Source: Rhizobium sp. EC-SD404
Lineage (GTDB): Bacteria > Pseudomonadota > Alphaproteobacteria > Rhizobiales > Rhizobiaceae
Assembly: GCF_902498825.1 (NCBI RefSeq)
Contig: NZ_LR701459.1
Span: 1,432,001 to 1,496,000, forward strand
Direction: 5' to 3'
DNA length: 64,000 nucleotides
Shown here: positions 47,015 through 56,674 of the stretch, piece by piece
Layout of the letters: each line of letters begins with the position of its first letter
Numbering within the stretch: the stretch's first letter is position 1
Program-made: the position numbers and the translations under genes
Notes under the pieces: generated by a model
What the model saw: only the letters and a program-made list of their open reading frames with translations
What the model was told of the DNA's origin: nothing
The model's database searches: none

Positions 47015-48694
47015 ATGACGAGTGTCCAGTCCGACATCAAGATTGCACGCGCTGCCGCGAAAAAGCCGATCATGGAGATTGGTGCCGCCCTCGGCATTCC
47101 AGCCGACCAGCTTGTGCCTTATGGCCACGACAAGGCGAAGCTCTCGGCGGACTTCATCGGCAGCTTGAGCGGCCGCCCGGACGGAAAGCTGATCCTCGTC
47201 ACGGCCGTCAACCCGACGCCGGCGGGTGAAGGCAAGACGACGACGACGGTCGGCCTCGGGGATGGGCTGAACCGGATCGGCAAACGCGCGATTGTCTGCG
47301 TGCGCGAACCATCGCTCGGCCCATGCTTCGGCATGAAGGGCGGCGCAGCCGGCGGCGGATATGCTCAGGTCGTGCCCATGGACGACATCAACCTCCACTT
47401 CACCGGCGACTTCCATGCCATTACGGCAGCTCACAATTTGCTGTCGGCCCTGATCGACAATCATCTCTATTGGGGCAATGCGCTTGGCATCGACAGCCGC
47501 CGGGTCGTGTGGCGCCGTGCGCTCGACATGAACGACCGGGCGCTGCGCGATATCGTCAGCAGTCTCGGTGGCGCGTCGAACGGCTTTCCGCGCCAGACCG
47601 GGTTCGACATCACCGTCGCGTCGGAAATCATGGCCATTCTCTGCCTTGCATCCGACCTCGAAGATCTGGAGCGGCGCCTGGGCGACATCATCGTCGCCTA
47701 TCGGCACGATAAATCTCCCGTCTTTGCGCGCGACCTGAAGGCCGATGGCGCGATGACGGTCCTGCTCAAGGACGCGATGCAGCCCAACCTCGTGCAGACG
47801 CTCGAGAACAATCCGGCCTTCGTCCATGGAGGGCCGTTCGCCAATATCGCTCATGGCTGCAACTCGGTGGTGGCAACGCGCACGGCATTGAAGCTTGCCG
47901 ATTACGTCGTGACCGAAGCGGGGTTCGGCGCTGACCTCGGCGCGGAGAAATTCTTCAACATCAAGTGCCGAAAGGCCGGCTTGAAGCCCGCGGCCGCCGT
48001 CATCGTCGCGACGATCCGGGCCCTGAAGATGAATGGCGGCGTGGCCAAGGCCGATCTCGGCCACGAGAACGTCGATGCGGTGAAGGCAGGCTGCGCCAAT
48101 CTCGGCCGCCACATCGAGAACGTGAAGCAGTTCGGCGTGCCGGCCATTGTCGCCATCAATCATTTCTCAGGCGACACCGACCGCGAGATCGATGCAGTTC
48201 GGGACTATGTCGCGGGCTTCGGCGAGGAGGCGATCGTCTGCCGCCACTGGGAAAAGGGCTCGGCCGGCATCGTCGACCTGGCCGAAAAGGTCGTGGAGCT
48301 GGCAGAGACCGGCCACGCGCAATTCGCGCCGCTCTATCCGGACGAGATGTCGCTGTTTGGCAAGATGGAGACCGTCGTCAAGCGCATCTATCGCGGCGGG
48401 GAGGCCGTCGCCGAACCAACCGTGCTCGATCAGCTGTCCCAGTGGGAAGCGGCCGGATACGGCCATCTTCCGGTCTGCATGGCAAAGACCCAGTACTCCT
48501 TTTCCACCGATCCGACCGCGCTGGGGGCTCCGAAAGATCACACTGTGGCGATCCGCGAGGTTCGGTTGTCGGCCGGTGCCGGTTTCGTCGTCGCGATCAC
48601 CGGCCAGATCATGACGATGCCGGGCCTGCCGCGGACGCCGGCGGCGGAGACGATCCATCTCGATGACCGCGGCCAGATCGAAGGCCTGTTCTGA
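47015..48694 (+). CDS. fhs: Formate-tetrahydrofolate ligase
   Basis: A 559-residue enzyme making 10-formyl-tetrahydrofolate from formate, ATP and THF. The ATP-binding segment is [16 protein letters not shown] near residues 64-79; [18 protein letters not shown] and [10 protein letters not shown] are family signatures. The start at 47015 ([10 protein letters not shown]) has GCGAGGGGG upstream. The preceding 130-base gap shows no riboswitch. It is followed after four bases by a spermidine-synthase-like gene. Confidence 0.95.
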   Translation: MTSVQSDIKIARAAAKKPIMEIGAALGIPADQLVPYGHDKAKLSADFIGSLSGRPDGKLILVTAVNPTPAGEGKTTTTVGLGDGLNRIGKRAIVCVREPSLGPCFGMKGGAAGGGYAQVVPMDDINLHFTGDFHAITAAHNLLSALIDNHLYWGNALGIDSRRVVWRRALDMNDRALRDIVSSLGGASNGFPRQTGFDITVASEIMAILCLASDLEDLERRLGDIIVAYRHDKSPVFARDLKADGAMTVLLKDAMQPNLVQTLENNPAFVHGGPFANIAHGCNSVVATRTALKLADYVVTEAGFGADLGAEKFFNIKCRKAGLKPAAAVIVATIRALKMNGGVAKADLGHENVDAVKAGCANLGRHIENVKQFGVPAIVAINHFSGDTDREIDAVRDYVAGFGEEAIVCRHWEKGSAGIVDLAEKVVELAETGHAQFAPLYPDEMSLFGKMETVVKRIYRGGEAVAEPTVLDQLSQWEAAGYGHLPVCMAKTQYSFSTDPTALGAPKDHTVAIREVRLSAGAGFVVAITGQIMTMPGLPRTPAAETIHLDDRGQIEGLF

Positions 48695-48698
48695 TCCG

Positions 48699-49373
48699 AT
48701 GATCCCCTGGGTACATCTCGATACGGCGATCGTGCCGGGCGATGGCACGCCGCTGAAGCTGATGCAGCGCGGCCATGAGTTCTCGATCATGACCGGCGCC
48801 ACCGAACTGATGAACAGCCGCTTGAGCGGTTCGGAAGAGGTGCTCGCGGAACGGTCCTGCGCGCTTGTCGCGGATCGCGCCCGGCCGCGCATTCTGATCG
48901 GTGGTCTCGGCATGGGCTTCACGCTGCGTGCCGCGCTGAAGGCCTTGAAAACCGAAAGCGAGATCGTTGTCGCCGAACTCGTGCCGGCGGTGGTGACGTG
49001 GGCGCGGGGACCGTTGCAGCCGATCTATGGCGAGAGCCTCGGCGACCCGCGCGTGACGATCATCGAAAGCGATGTAGGCGCCGTCATTTCAGCCGAGCCC
49101 GGCCGCTACGATGCGATCCTGCTCGACGTCGACAATGGCCCGGACGGGCTGACACGCGATGCCAATGAAGGGCTCTATAGCTTCGCCGGCCTGGAAAGGG
49201 CGAAGCGTGCCTTGGCCAAGAACGGGGTTTTGGCCGTCTGGTCTTCGGCGCCGGATGCGGGCTTTTCGCGCAGGCTCAAATCATCGGGGTTTGCCGTGGA
49301 AGAAGTGAAGGTGCGCGCCAGGCGCTCACGCGGGGCGCGGCACCTCATCTGGCTCGCAACGCGCACGGACTAG
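48699..49373 (+). CDS. Spermidine synthase-like methyltransferase fold protein
   Basis: A 224-residue protein with a Rossmann-like SAM-binding fold: ILIGGLGMGFTLRAAL near residues 64-79, an acidic residue in VVAELVPAVVTWA, and AILLDVDNGPDG. The overall pattern follows the SpeE family, but without the full length of genuine spermidine synthases, so methyltransferase or propylaminotransferase activity is open. It is translationally close to fhs (four bases) and convergent with the extensin-like gene. Confidence 0.8.
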   Translation: MIPWVHLDTAIVPGDGTPLKLMQRGHEFSIMTGATELMNSRLSGSEEVLAERSCALVADRARPRILIGGLGMGFTLRAALKALKTESEIVVAELVPAVVTWARGPLQPIYGESLGDPRVTIIESDVGAVISAEPGRYDAILLDVDNGPDGLTRDANEGLYSFAGLERAKRALAKNGVLAVWSSAPDAGFSRRLKSSGFAVEEVKVRARRSRGARHLIWLATRTD

Positions 49374-49377
49374 CCCG

Positions 49378-50328
49378 TCACGGCGTCTGGCAGAGACGGT
49401 AATCGCTCGAGCGTTTGGCGATGTCGAGATGCAGATGATCGTCGTGATAGGCGTCCGAGCCGGGTCCGAGAACTGTCGTGAAATGCAAACAAGCGCCCGA
49501 GCCGACCGCCTTCTGGAAGGCTTCGCTGGCATCGCCGTCACCTTCCTTGGGTGAAACGGTGATGGCTTCTCCGCTTTCGAAGGTGAAGCTCATGATGTCG
49601 ATGGCGTTGCCCAGCGCATGTTCCGAGATGTCGGCTTCTTCGACGTTGTTGCGCGGACGGCAGACATAGGTCGAACCGTGGTTGAGTGTCGTGAGCTGGC
49701 CGAGTTCGAGCGCGCGGGCGGCGGGCAGGACTTCTCCACGCACCCATTTCGCCAGCGCCAGCGCGGTTGCACAGCGCATCTGCGTTTCCGGTTCGAGCGC
49801 GATGCCCGGCAGGATGCTTGTGACGGCGAAGGGCGTGTCGACTCCGCATCCAGCCTGTTCGGCACCTTCGGGTTCGATCGTGTCCAACAGCGTAAATTCC
49901 GCACCCAGGCCGCGCAGTTCGGCACGGCAGGCACGCAGTGCGGCTGCGTCTTCGGGCTCCGGGGGGAGGGGCTCGGTGATTTCCTCCTCGACGGGCTCTT
50001 CCTCGACTTCACCGGCATCCGCATCCGCATCGGTACCGGCGTCAGCGTCTGCGTCATCGGAATCTTCGTCGACATCCTCCTCGGGACGCTCATCCGGGAC
50101 CGGCACGTCTTCGGGGGCTTCCTCTTCCGCTTCCCCGCCGTCGACGGGCTGATCGGCATCATCGCTTGGTTCGGCATCGCCGGGAAGCTCCGGTCGCTCT
50201 TCTGGCAAGGGCGCGTCGCTGGCTTGCGGCAAAGTCGGATCGGGCTCGGTTTCCTGAGCAGTCGCAGGCGTCATCAGCGCGAGCGCGAGAATTGCGGCGG
50301 CTACGCTGCAGGCAAATCGAGTGTCCAT
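49378..50328 (-). CDS. Extensin-like domain protein, secreted
   Basis: A 316-residue exported protein. A signal peptide is present at residues 1-25 (IAALALALMTP-like, cleavage near ATAQE). Residues 30-130 are a very acidic, Asp/Glu/Pro/Ala-rich low-complexity stretch, including tracts of alternating D and A. The C-terminal 180 residues are an extensin-like domain (DD-carboxypeptidase-like fold) with SEHALGNAIDIMSF and HDDHLHLD, candidate zinc ligands. Four cysteines may form disulfides. The start at 50328 gives a clean signal peptide. The substrate is perhaps peptidoglycan peptides, by inference. Confidence 0.85.
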   Translation of the reverse strand: MDTRFACSVAAAILALALMTPATAQETEPDPTLPQASDAPLPEERPELPGDAEPSDDADQPVDGGEAEEEAPEDVPVPDERPEEDVDEDSDDADADAGTDADADAGEVEEEPVEEEITEPLPPEPEDAAALRACRAELRGLGAEFTLLDTIEPEGAEQAGCGVDTPFAVTSILPGIALEPETQMRCATALALAKWVRGEVLPAARALELGQLTTLNHGSTYVCRPRNNVEEADISEHALGNAIDIMSFTFESGEAITVSPKEGDGDASEAFQKAVGSGACLHFTTVLGPGSDAYHDDHLHLDIAKRSSDYRLCQTP

Positions 50329-50448
50329 GAAGGATTGATCCTCTCCCACGGCGCATCTGCGCCGAGCGCTCCCCGGTCCCTGAACGCATCGTTTGAGTCC
50401 GGGTTCCCATGGTCGACGGAAGAGTGGTGCCTGCGCTCGCGAATCCAG

Positions 50449-50477
50449 TTGCGGCTGGCCGCTTTCGCCGGTAATGA
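50449..50477 (+). promoter_or_regulatory. Candidate trp promoter
   Basis: TTGCGG, a 17-base spacer and TAATGA. The first transcribed base would fall at about 50484, the A of the trpL start codon. A leaderless trpL is known in S. meliloti, which fits, but the start site here is only predicted. Confidence 0.5.
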
Positions 50478-50483
50478 GAATTC

Positions 50484-50528
50484 ATGAACATGGCACGCGC
50501 AAACAAGAATTGGTGGTGGGCACGCTGA
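50484..50528 (+). CDS. trpL: trp leader peptide TrpL
   Basis: A 14-residue peptide, MNMARANKNWWWAR, with three consecutive tryptophan codons near its end, followed by a hairpin and then trpE(G). This is the expected trp attenuator leader: ribosome stalling at the Trp codons under tryptophan shortage prevents terminator formation. In S. meliloti the corresponding leader RNA also acts in trans as a small RNA. It is too short for gene finders. Direct sequence evidence is strong. Confidence 0.93.
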   Translation: MNMARANKNWWWAR

Positions 50529-50565
50529 AGCGGCCGCGACCAGTCGTGCGTGACTGATAGACCGA

Positions 50566-50600
50566 AGCCGCCCAGGATCACTCCCGGCGGCTTTTTCGTT
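50566..50600 (+). terminator. trp attenuator terminator
   Basis: AGCCGCC pairs with GGCGGCT across a 13-base loop, followed by TTTTCGTTT. It lies 38 bases after the leader peptide stop and ahead of trpE(G), so it is the attenuator terminator. Upstream CACGC and GCGTG segments can form a competing hairpin. Confidence 0.9.
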
Positions 50601-50652
50601 TGAGCCCGCCGGACAGGGTGTCCGGGCTGAACGAAAAGGGTGGGCAGCGACG

Positions 50653-52839
50653 ATGGCTCGGATTGACGATGACGGCGCGCAATCTTTCATGACGGAAGGT
50701 GGCGTGGAGGTTTCCCGGCTGCGGCGGGAGGTCGGCTATGGTGGTGCGATCGACAGCTACATCGATCGTCTCGATGAGCGGCGTGGTGCCGTTTTCTCGT
50801 CGAACTACGAATATCCGGGCCGCTACACCCGTTGGGACACGGCGATCGTCGATCCTCCGCTGTCGATCACGGCACGTGGCCGTGCGGTGACGCTCGATGC
50901 CTACAACGATCGCGGCGCCGTGCTGCTGCAGATGATTGCAGCGCGGCTCGCCTCCGAGCAGGAGATGACGCTCGGCGAGCGGACGGAACGCAAGCTTTCG
51001 CTGCTGGTGCATGAGCCGAGCCGCCTTTTCACAGAGGAGGAGCGCTCCCGCGTCCCCACCGTCTTCACGGTGCTGCGCGCGATCGTCGATCTGTTCCGGT
51101 CGTCCGAAGACAGCAATATCGGTCTCTATGGCGCCTTCGGCTACGATCTCGCCTTTCAGTTCGATCCGGTGAAGCAGTCCCTGCCGCGGCCGGACGATCA
51201 GCGCGACCTGGTACTTTTCCTGCCCGACGAAATTCTTGTCGTCGACCATTATTCGGCCAAAGCCTGGATCGATCGGTACGATTTCGCCAAGGATGGCGCG
51301 ACGACTTTCGGTCGTGACGGATCGGTTGATGCCGAACCGTTCCAGGACACAGGCACGGTTCCGGAAAAGTGCGATCACCAGCCGGGCGAATACGCCGATC
51401 TGGTTCGCCGCGCGAAGGAAAGCTTCAAGCGTGGCGATCTGTTCGAAGTCGTACCGGGACAGATGTTTCGCGAACGGTGCAAGTCGAAGCCTTCGGCGAT
51501 CTCGCGCCGGCTGAAGGCGATCAATCCGTCGCCCTATTCGTTTTTCATCAATCTCGGAAACCAGGAATATCTGATTGGCGCCTCGCCGGAGATGTTCGTG
51601 CGGGTCAATGGCCGGCGTGTCGAGACCTGCCCGATCTCGGGCACGATCAAGCGCGGCGAAGACGCAATTTCTGATTCAGAACAAATCCTCAAGCTGTTGA
51701 ATTCCAAGAAAGATGAGTCCGAGCTCACCATGTGTTCGGATGTCGATCGGAACGACAAGAGCCGCGTTTGCGAGCCCGGTTCGGTCAAGGTTATCGGTCG
51801 TCGTCAGATCGAGATGTATTCGCGCCTCATCCACACGGTCGACCATATCGAGGGACGGCTCAGGGACGGGATGGACGCGTTCGACGCTTTCCTCTCGCAT
51901 GCCTGGGCCGTGACCGTTACCGGCGCGCCGAAGCTCTGGGCGATGCGCTTCATCGAAGCCAACGAAAAGAGCCCGCGCGCCTGGTATGGCGGCGCGATCG
52001 GCATGGTGAACTTCAATGGCGACATGAATACCGGGCTCACGCTGCGCACCATCCGCATCAAGGCGGGCGTGGCGGAAGTGCGCGCCGGCGCGACGCTGCT
52101 CTATGACAGCGATCCGGAAGAAGAAGCAGCCGAGACCGAACTCAAGGCTTCGGCGATGATTTCGGCCATTCGGGACGCTGGCAACGCATCGGTGGCCGCG
52201 GGGGCGCGCAAGACTGATCGGGTCGGCGACGGCGTATCGATCTTGCTCGTCGATCATGAAGACAGCTTCGTGCACACGCTGGCCAACTATCTGCGCCAGA
52301 CCGGTGCCTCAGTCACCACCGTGCGTTCGCCGGTGGCCGACGAGGTGCTCGATCGCATCGATCCGGATCTGGTGGTGCTTTCGCCGGGGCCAGGCAGTCC
52401 GAAGGATTTCGATTGCAAGGCGACGATCAAGCGTGCGCGGGCGAGGGGCCTGCCGATCTTCGGCGTCTGCCTGGGGCTGCAGGCACTGGCGGAAGCCTAT
52501 GGCGGCCAGTTGCGCCAGCTGGCCTTGCCCATGCATGGCAAGCCATCACGCATCCGCATCATCGATCCGGGCGCGGTCTTCGACGGCTTGCCCTTCGAAG
52601 TGACGGTCGGGCGGTATCACTCGATCTTCGCCGATCCGGCGAGCCTGCCTGCGGACTTCCGGATCACGGCGGAAAGCGAGGACGGCACGATCATGGGTAT
52701 CGAGCATGTGCGAGAGCCGGTCGCCGCGGTGCAGTTCCACCCGGAATCCATCATGACGCTCGGCCAGGATGTCGGCATGCGCATCATCGAAAACGTCGTG
52801 GCGCGGCTCGCGCGTCGTGCCGATGTCGCGGCCGCCTGA
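50653..52839 (+). CDS. trpE(G): Fused anthranilate synthase TrpE(G)
   Basis: A 728-residue fusion of both anthranilate synthase subunits, common in rhizobia. The TrpE part (about residues 1-510) has the chorismate-binding blocks [27 protein letters not shown] and the [16 protein letters not shown] region. The glutamine amidotransferase part (about 530-728) has Cys in FGVCLGLQ near residue 605 and His-Glu in QFHPES near 695. It makes anthranilate for tryptophan. The ATG at 50653 follows the attenuator by about 50 bases. Confidence 0.95.
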   Translation: MARIDDDGAQSFMTEGGVEVSRLRREVGYGGAIDSYIDRLDERRGAVFSSNYEYPGRYTRWDTAIVDPPLSITARGRAVTLDAYNDRGAVLLQMIAARLASEQEMTLGERTERKLSLLVHEPSRLFTEEERSRVPTVFTVLRAIVDLFRSSEDSNIGLYGAFGYDLAFQFDPVKQSLPRPDDQRDLVLFLPDEILVVDHYSAKAWIDRYDFAKDGATTFGRDGSVDAEPFQDTGTVPEKCDHQPGEYADLVRRAKESFKRGDLFEVVPGQMFRERCKSKPSAISRRLKAINPSPYSFFINLGNQEYLIGASPEMFVRVNGRRVETCPISGTIKRGEDAISDSEQILKLLNSKKDESELTMCSDVDRNDKSRVCEPGSVKVIGRRQIEMYSRLIHTVDHIEGRLRDGMDAFDAFLSHAWAVTVTGAPKLWAMRFIEANEKSPRAWYGGAIGMVNFNGDMNTGLTLRTIRIKAGVAEVRAGATLLYDSDPEEEAAETELKASAMISAIRDAGNASVAAGARKTDRVGDGVSILLVDHEDSFVHTLANYLRQTGASVTTVRSPVADEVLDRIDPDLVVLSPGPGSPKDFDCKATIKRARARGLPIFGVCLGLQALAEAYGGQLRQLALPMHGKPSRIRIIDPGAVFDGLPFEVTVGRYHSIFADPASLPADFRITAESEDGTIMGIEHVREPVAAVQFHPESIMTLGQDVGMRIIENVVARLARRADVAAA

Positions 52840-52851
52840 AGGACGACGAGC

Positions 52852-53763
52852 GTGGTTCCAAGCAACAGCGCGCGGGTGAGGCAACTCGCCTTCTGGTCGA
52901 TCCCGATCGCACTTGTCGTGACGGGCATGAAGCTCGTCGCCTGGTGGGTGACCGGGTCGGTCGCGCTGTTGTCGGATGGCTTGGAATCGATCGTCAACAT
53001 CATCGCGGCGTTGATTGCATTTTACGCCGTCTCCTACGCCCATAAGCCGGCCGATGCGGATCATCCGTTCGGGCACCACAAGGCGGAGTATTTTTCGGCC
53101 GTCATCGAAGGCGTGCTGATCGTGGTGGCGGCGATCGCCATCATGCAGCAGGCGATCCCGGCACTGCTTGCGCCGCAACTGCCGGAAGCCGCAGGACTTG
53201 GTCTGACGATCAATCTCGCCGCTGCCGCCATCAACGCGGCTTGGGCCTATATCCTCATCCGCGAGGGGCGCGCCTACCGGTCGCCCGCACTCGTCGCCGA
53301 CGGGCACCATATCGTGTCCGACGTCGTCACCTCGGTCGGCGTTTTCATCGGTCTCGTTGCGGCGCTCGTCACGGGCTTCGCAATCCTCGATCCGCTGCTT
53401 GCCATCATCGTCGCCATCAACATTCTCTTCCAGGGCTGGAAGGTGATCTCGAGCTCTGTCGGCGGCTTGATGGACCGCGCCGTCGATGCGCAGGACGACG
53501 CCCTGATCCGCGCTGCGATTGCCGACCACGCCGAAGGCTCTGTGAACGTGCACGACCTGAAAACCCGTCAGGCGGGACCGGCGACCTTCGTCGATTTCCA
53601 CATGGTCGTGCCGGCCGACATGACGGTTGCCGCCTCCCACGTGATCTGCGACCGGATCGAGGATGCCATCCGGGCCGCAGTACCGGGCGCCCGCATCGCC
53701 ATCCACGTGGAGCCGGAAGGCGTTAAGGCCCACGGGGTCCGGGTGATCCCGCAGGAGGGCTAA
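52852..53763 (+). CDS. Cation diffusion facilitator transporter
   Basis: A 303-residue divalent-metal exporter of the CDF family with six helices and a cytoplasmic C-terminal domain (residues 215-303, ferredoxin-like). Metal-site positions are SDGLESIVNI in helix 2 and DGHHIVSDVVTS in helix 5, and HPFGHHKAEYFSA in the loop between helices 2 and 3. Which metal (Zn, Fe, Mn, Co) cannot be told. It starts at a GTG 12 bases after trpE(G), with GGACGACGAG upstream. Confidence 0.9.
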   Translation: MVPSNSARVRQLAFWSIPIALVVTGMKLVAWWVTGSVALLSDGLESIVNIIAALIAFYAVSYAHKPADADHPFGHHKAEYFSAVIEGVLIVVAAIAIMQQAIPALLAPQLPEAAGLGLTINLAAAAINAAWAYILIREGRAYRSPALVADGHHIVSDVVTSVGVFIGLVAALVTGFAILDPLLAIIVAINILFQGWKVISSSVGGLMDRAVDAQDDALIRAAIADHAEGSVNVHDLKTRQAGPATFVDFHMVVPADMTVAASHVICDRIEDAIRAAVPGARIAIHVEPEGVKAHGVRVIPQEG

Positions 53764-53772
53764 CGGAACAGA

Positions 53773-53805
53773 GATGATGGGCTGCGACACTGTCGACCCA
53801 TCATC
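53773..53805. terminator. Hairpin between convergent CDF and ACAD genes
   Basis: GATGATGGG pairs with CCCATCATC, and CGACA with TGTCG inside the loop. It lies in the 52-base gap between two convergent genes. There is no long T-run, so termination is probable rather than certain. Confidence 0.55.
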
Positions 53806-53815
53806 CTGCCTAGTC

Positions 53816-54982
53816 TCAGAAGACCGTGTCCACCGGAAGCCCCAACGCCATCGCGCCGGCATAGGCGGCTTGCGGTCCCCGCTGCAGGGGATGGAAACGG
53901 GCCCCCTGAATGTCACGGAAGCACCGTTCCAGCCCCGCTCTGCGGTAAAAGCCCGTTCCGCCGGCAAGCTCCAGCGCCAGCTCGACCGCCTCGATCGCTT
54001 TGTCCGCCACCAGCGTGCGCCCCATCATCACAGCGTTGACCGTCTCGGCCGAGGCTTCGCCGCGCATCGCGGTTTCGACCATGAAGCGGTGCGCCAATTG
54101 TGCGGCCTTGAGGCTCGTCTCCATCCTACCTGCAAGATCGAGCGCGTGGGACGTCGTCGGTTTACGGGAGGCGATATCGATGGCGATGTCACGCGCCCGC
54201 TCCGCGACACCGAGATAGACAGCGTAGATCAAGGGAAATGCGACGGTCGCGATGATCTGGAACACCGGATGCCACCGACCCGCCGGGCGCTTGAAGGCTA
54301 TCGCGGCATCGGCCACGAAAAGCCCGTCAACCACGACATCATGCGACCCCGTACCCCGCATGCCGAGCGCGCGCCAAGTCGGCTCGATCTTGACCTCGGC
54401 CGCCTTCATCGGGATGCCGAAATGGATCACCGACGACGTTCCATCGCCCTCGTCGACGAGCGCTCCCGACATCAGGATATCGCCTGCGGGCGCTGCGGAG
54501 GTGAAGACCTTGCGCGCCTTGATGCGATAGCCGCCTTCGACGCGCTCTGCCGTCCCGGATCCGCCGATCCAGTCCGACCCGCCGCTTGAAAGCAGGATGA
54601 TGTGTTCGCTTGCCACGCGGCGCAGAAGCGGTTCCACGGCCGCGACCTGTTGATGGCGCCACCGCCAGGAGGGAACCGCCACTTGATGCGTGTGCATAGA
54701 GAAAGCGAGTGCCGTCGAGCTGCAGCCATGGGCGAGCGCGCGCAGCATCTCAGCCAACTGCTCGACATTTGCTCCACCTCCGCCGAACTCGGCCGGCACG
54801 CCGGCCTCGACAAGACCGACTTCTTTGAGAAGAGCAACATTCTCCGCGACGAATGCATCCTGTTCGTCAGAGTCTTCGGCGCGCTTCTTCAGCTCCGGAA
54901 TCAGTGTCTTGGCGATTTCCAGCGGATCCCTGCCTGCGCTTCGAAAGCGTGATGCTTCGGTGTCCTGAACAGCCAGTGCCAT
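53816..54982 (-). CDS. Acyl-CoA dehydrogenase-like flavoenzyme
   Basis: A 388-residue protein of the acyl-CoA dehydrogenase fold. N-terminal helices contain VPAEFGGGGANVEQLAEMLR and HGCSSTALAFSMHTH; the middle beta domain has AERVEGGYRIKARKVFTS; the C-terminal helices end with GGTGFYRRAGLERCFRDIQG. The usual catalytic glutamate is not obvious, so it could be a flavin-dependent monooxygenase of the DszC type as well. The first ATG at 54988 is too near GAGGGAGA, so the ATG at 54982 is preferred. It diverges from an HxlR regulator. Confidence 0.82.
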   Translation of the reverse strand: MALAVQDTEASRFRSAGRDPLEIAKTLIPELKKRAEDSDEQDAFVAENVALLKEVGLVEAGVPAEFGGGGANVEQLAEMLRALAHGCSSTALAFSMHTHQVAVPSWRWRHQQVAAVEPLLRRVASEHIILLSSGGSDWIGGSGTAERVEGGYRIKARKVFTSAAPAGDILMSGALVDEGDGTSSVIHFGIPMKAAEVKIEPTWRALGMRGTGSHDVVVDGLFVADAAIAFKRPAGRWHPVFQIIATVAFPLIYAVYLGVAERARDIAIDIASRKPTTSHALDLAGRMETSLKAAQLAHRFMVETAMRGEASAETVNAVMMGRTLVADKAIEAVELALELAGGTGFYRRAGLERCFRDIQGARFHPLQRGPQAAYAGAMALGLPVDTVF

Positions 54983-55044
54983 GATCATTCTCCCTCGATT
55001 GCGTTGATCGTGGCGTGATGGTCGGCCTGCACGAGCTCGAAATC

Positions 55045-55058
55045 CAGTTCAGGAACTG
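55045..55058. promoter_or_regulatory. Palindrome between ACAD-like and HxlR genes
   Basis: CAGTTC-AG-GAACTG, a perfect 14-base palindrome in the divergent promoter region. An HxlR operator is plausible because HxlR regulators act on adjacent divergent genes, but binding is an inference. Confidence 0.45.
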
Positions 55059-55138
55059 TACTGGGCTTTTCGTATCGCAGGTCTCGTGAACGCGGTATGA
55101 TCCGCGCTGGGCGACGGGGCTATGGCGAGGGCCAGCCC

Positions 55139-55834
55139 ATGACGGAGCATGCCGGTTACGGACAATTCTGCCCGGTTGCGATGGCAGCCGAAATCCTCTG
55201 TTCACGATGGACAGTGCTGATCGTGCGCGAGCTGATTTGCGGGACAACGCGCTTCAACGATCTCCGGCGCGGGGTACCGCGCATGTCGCCAGCGCTTCTC
55301 TCGAAACGGTTGAAGGAACTGGAGCAAGCCGGCGTTATCGAAGCCGTTCGACGCAACGACGGAACTGTCGTCGAGTATCAACTCACGCGCTCGGGCCGTG
55401 ACCTGGAACCCTTGGTGATGGGCTTGGGCATGTGGGGTCAGCGCTGGGTGGAGTCCCGGCTTTCGCTCAAGAACCTCGATCCGTCGCTGCTGATGTGGGA
55501 CATGCGCCGGCACCTCAATCCAAAGCCGCTTCCGCCGCGCCGGTGTACGATTCAATTTCTGTATCCCGAACTACCGACAAATCGCCAGAGCTGGTGGCTG
55601 GTCGTCGATCGCGGCCAAGTCGATCTCTGCAATTTCGATCCGGGCTTCGATCTCGACCTGTTGGTGACCGGAGATCTGCGCAGCATGACGGCGGTCTGGA
55701 TGGGACTTGCCCAGATCCGCGGCGAGATCGACGCGGGGAGGCTCGCCGTCGATGGTGATCCGACCATCGCAAACGCCATGCAGCAATGGCTTGGCTTAAG
55801 CCCTTTTGCACCCCACGAACGGCAGGTCGCCTGA
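55139..55834 (+). CDS. HxlR family regulator with C-terminal domain
   Basis: A 231-residue regulator. The N-terminal HxlR winged helix is at residues 7-110 (CPVAMAAEILCSRWTVLIVREL, RFNDLRRGVPRMSPALLSKRLKELEQAGVI). The C-terminal 110 residues, rich in beta structure, resemble an SCP2-like domain, so the protein is longer than typical HxlR (about 110 residues). The start at 55139 has GCGAGGG upstream. It likely regulates the divergent flavoenzyme gene. Confidence 0.85.
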   Translation: MTEHAGYGQFCPVAMAAEILCSRWTVLIVRELICGTTRFNDLRRGVPRMSPALLSKRLKELEQAGVIEAVRRNDGTVVEYQLTRSGRDLEPLVMGLGMWGQRWVESRLSLKNLDPSLLMWDMRRHLNPKPLPPRRCTIQFLYPELPTNRQSWWLVVDRGQVDLCNFDPGFDLDLLVTGDLRSMTAVWMGLAQIRGEIDAGRLAVDGDPTIANAMQQWLGLSPFAPHERQVA

Positions 55835-55899
55835 CGGCAGCCGGAAATTTCTTCGCAAAACAAATGGGTCTTGCACCGACCAGAAGAGCACGATAGCTT

Positions 55900-56003
55900 T
55901 CGCTCATTCGACAGGGGTGCTCCGTATTGCCGGGGCTGAGATGCGAGGCGCATGAAGCCTCCGGACCCTTTAGCTGATCTGGTTAATGCCAGCGGAGCGA
56001 GGC
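55900..56003 (+). promoter_or_regulatory. TPP riboswitch (THI element)
   Basis: The conserved blocks of the thiamine pyrophosphate riboswitch appear in order: ACAGGGGTGC, then GGCTGAGA, then ACCCTT, then CTGATCTGGTTAATGCCAG, then CGGAGCGA. TCGCTC at 55900-55905 can pair with GAGCGA at the 3' end as P1. The element ends directly in the ykoF ribosome-binding site (GAGG), pointing to translational control: with TPP bound the site would be hidden. Confidence 0.95.
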
Positions 56004-56009
56004 GACGAC

Positions 56010-56621
56010 ATGTTTTCCGGTGCACAGATTTCCCTTTATCCGATGTCCGACGATTTCGTGCGGATCATCCTCGATGCGGTTCAGGCACTCGATCCTTATC
56101 GGGACCGGTTTCGCATCGAAACCGATGACGTGTCGACGCTGATCGTCGGTCCGCCGGAGGATTTGTTCCCCGCCATGCGCGACGTTTTCGTGCGTGCGGC
56201 GCAATCCGGCGTCCACTGCGTGTTTTCGGCAACCGTCTCGCGCGGCTGCCCCGGTGAGCCGGACGATCCGATCTGCACGCCGATCTCGGGTGCAGGCAAC
56301 GCGTTGCCGCTGGCAGAGCGGATCGAGGCAGCCTGTGCGCATGTGGCCGATGCGCCCGTGACCGGACAGCATGTCGCGGCCCAGTTTTCGCTCTATCCGC
56401 TCGGCGAAGGGCACCACATGGACGAGATCTATGGGTGCATCGATTTCCTGAAATCGTCGGGCGTGTTCGACCGTTCGAAGAACTTCTGCACTAAGCTCGG
56501 GGGCGATGCCGGCGCGGTGTTCGCAACGCTCTCGGAAGCCTTCCTGCGTTTCGGCGATGCGCGCGGCCATGTGGCGCTCGACATCACCGTTTCGGCCAAC
56601 AGTCCGAGCAAGCGCGCCTGA
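56010..56621 (+). CDS. ykoF: Thiamine/HMP-binding protein YkoF
   Basis: A 203-residue YkoF-type protein with two repeated domains, the first beginning GAQISLYPMSDDF and the second AAQFSLYPLGEGHH, each with an ACT-like fold that binds thiamine or its pyrimidine precursor HMP. It lies directly after the TPP riboswitch and heads the ykoFEDC cluster. The ATG at 56010 is preferred to an in-frame ATG at 55986, which lies inside the riboswitch's conserved GGTTAATGCCAG segment. Confidence 0.92.
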   Translation: MFSGAQISLYPMSDDFVRIILDAVQALDPYRDRFRIETDDVSTLIVGPPEDLFPAMRDVFVRAAQSGVHCVFSATVSRGCPGEPDDPICTPISGAGNALPLAERIEAACAHVADAPVTGQHVAAQFSLYPLGEGHHMDEIYGCIDFLKSSGVFDRSKNFCTKLGGDAGAVFATLSEAFLRFGDARGHVALDITVSANSPSKRA

Positions 56622-56674
56622 GGGCGCGGCGCTAACCCATTCTCCCGTTTCATATTTCCTTCAAGAGGCCTGTC

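Noticed and set aside
55986..56009. ATG at 55986 as the ykoF start
   Set aside because: It is part of the conserved core of the TPP riboswitch and would leave no ribosome-binding site; the start at 56010 is better.
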